Shown here piece by piece: positions 62,771 to 64,000 of a stretch of 64,000 bases of DNA. The notes under the pieces were generated by a model. It was given only the letters and a program-made list of their open reading frames with translations. It was not told where the DNA came from and ran no database searches. Location: NCBI GenBank assembly GCA_905221605.1, contig CAJNDS010002066.1, forward strand, positions 627,980 to 691,979, read 5' to 3'. Origin of the DNA: Symbiodinium natans (Eukaryota > Sar > Dinophyceae > Suessiales > Symbiodiniaceae). Within the stretch, counting starts at the first letter, position 1; every line of letters begins with the position of its first letter. The translations under genes were made by a program, and so were the position numbers.

Positions 62771-63778
62771 TGGGCAACGATGTGCAACGGCAAGAATTCA
62801 TGTGGTCCGAATGCGCATGCGCGAGAAGTGGTCATTATTGTAACTCTCTCGCTTCACAGATCGGTTCTTTCATGGGCATTGGTCATCCGTTGCGTTGTGC
62901 AGCCGGGATGCGCAAGCTCGCAATTTGGGACTGTATCATACTGTGTCACAGGTTAGCCTGTTAGTTATCACTGCAGTGCAAGCTGTTTCTCGATTGCTGT
63001 GTGTCACTGTCGTGTTCGTGTGCTTTCTTATTTTTCTTTGTATCCCGGAACCTCTGTTCAGTCTTCTCAAGCCGGTTGTTGGTGATTTCGAAGCTTCATC
63101 TCCACATTTCCCGTGCGTGCTCCTCCCTGGATAGCTCAACCTGACTTCCACAAGTGGCACTGGACCGGCTTGGATTCCCTACAACTTGGATTTCCTGGCG
63201 GAGCATGCGGAGCGAACAAACAACGGCTGAAAGATGCAGGGTCTGGATCCGAAACACGATCAAGTCCGTCTTACCGCCTCAAGTTCAAAGAGATTTGAAG
63301 CCTGAGCCTTTCCTTGTTGAGGCCATTGGAGGTGTCATATAGAAACCATGCCGGGCATTCGCGTGGGGCGCGCGTCCGCACGCGCAGCAAAGTAGTAGGA
63401 TCATCGAGTTCTGGGGAGGGGGTGGGCCGCGGCCGTTCTCGATCTCTGCGTGGGCAGCAGGATTGGTTGTGTGTGCAAGCGAACGTTTTCTCGTTTCTTG
63501 CGGGCTTTTTTCTAGTTCAATCCCTGGCCAGAGCTTACCCAATTGTGACTGAGCAGGGTTTTCTGTCTGAGCTTTCGTTTCAGATTACAAGCAGCGAAGG
63601 CCCAGCAAGCCATTGCCATATTAAATATATTGCCCTATATACATCTCCCATCTACCGAGAACTTGAGCCTGTGTGAGGTGAAAGCGCAGCCAATGCTGCA
63701 AGCATTGACAATGCAAGCTCTGTGAGGAGACTGAAGGGCCGCCGAAGACCGAAGTAATGATCTCCTTATGGTCTTGGG
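62771..63778. other. No recognised gene
   Basis: Several short open frames on both strands without motifs. Confidence 0.45.
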
Positions 63779-64000
63779 GTGTTCCTTTGGTTCCGCCGTC
63801 AAGCAGTCAATTGTTTGGCGCTGATGCACCTGTGCCAGCTGAGTGCTTCTGCTAGTTTGGTTTCGCGTCTACTGAACGCAGCTTTTGCTGCACTTTTCAA
63901 ACATCCGACACGTCTCAATCACAGACCTCCGCAGACGGCACATGTTGCTCGTCGGGGTTCGTCGAGTATGGCGCGCAGCCAAATTCTGAAGCCGCAGTAG
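63779..64000 (+). CDS. Unidentified open frame at window edge
   Basis: 73 residues ending at the TAG that closes the window (VNCLALMHLCQLSASASLVS, then RLLNAAFAALFKH). A hydrophobic helix followed by a basic end. No family recognised; possibly chance. Confidence 0.2.
   Translation: MFLWFRRQAVNCLALMHLCQLSASASLVSRLLNAAFAALFKHPTRLNHRPPQTAHVARRGSSSMARSQILKPQ

Overview
The window is nuclear DNA of a dinoflagellate, most likely a Symbiodiniaceae-type genome. Four independent signs support this. (1) A LINE carries tandem copies of the dinoflagellate trans-spliced leader at its 5' end. (2) A conserved gene is cut into micro-exons whose introns start with GT, GC and apparently GA but always end in AG. 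(3) A deleted cox1 fragment of mitochondrial type lies in nuclear sequence. (4) Retroelements and simple repeats dominate. No rRNA, tRNA, CRISPR array or bacterial-type operon was seen.

Layout. 0-3 kb: poly-G tract, a coding-like remnant with an inverted duplication, and a minisatellite. 3-17.4 kb: one split plus-strand gene for a WDR33/Pfs2/FY-type WD40 subunit of the mRNA 3'-end cleavage and polyadenylation factor. Its WD40 exons run from 3.0 to 7.4 kb, a blade-7 exon lies at 14.96 kb after an intron of about 7.5 kb, and probable C-terminal exons lie at 16.1-17.4 kb. 19.3-23 kb: LINE debris, a degraded endonuclease fragment, and a 5'-truncated minus-strand LINE lying within a CACAATCATA microsatellite. 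23.2-37 kb: a scrambled array of at least seven fragments of one non-LTR family. Its inferred parts are a zinc-ribbon ORF1 and an ORF2 with an N-terminal domain, reverse transcriptase, CCHC knuckle and restriction-enzyme-like endonuclease (REL). Four poly(A) tails of this family are each followed at once by another fragment.

38.2-42.3 kb: a nearly complete two-ORF APE-type LINE on the minus strand. It is bounded by a 13-bp target-site duplication, ends in a GCGAAA-rich tail and starts with two spliced-leader copies. 42.3-50.7 kb: mostly non-coding, with a 1.25-kb TG-rich satellite, the cox1 fragment and candidate exons of an unidentified gene. 50.7-56.4 kb: a Copia-like LTR element with identical 227-bp LTRs, 5-bp target-site duplication, primer-binding site and polypurine tract. 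It encodes a HAD-superfamily-like protein upstream of a 1139-residue Gag/protease/integrase-N polyprotein and has lost reverse transcriptase and RNase H. 56.4-64 kb: little recognisable coding sequence, two TAG-type microsatellites and weak exon candidates.

Only the WDR33-like gene is clearly a host gene. The most interesting elements are the spliced-leader-bearing LINE and the young LTR element with its HAD-like accessory ORF. Exon boundaries were placed by eye from protein similarity and splice-site phase, so they are predictions.
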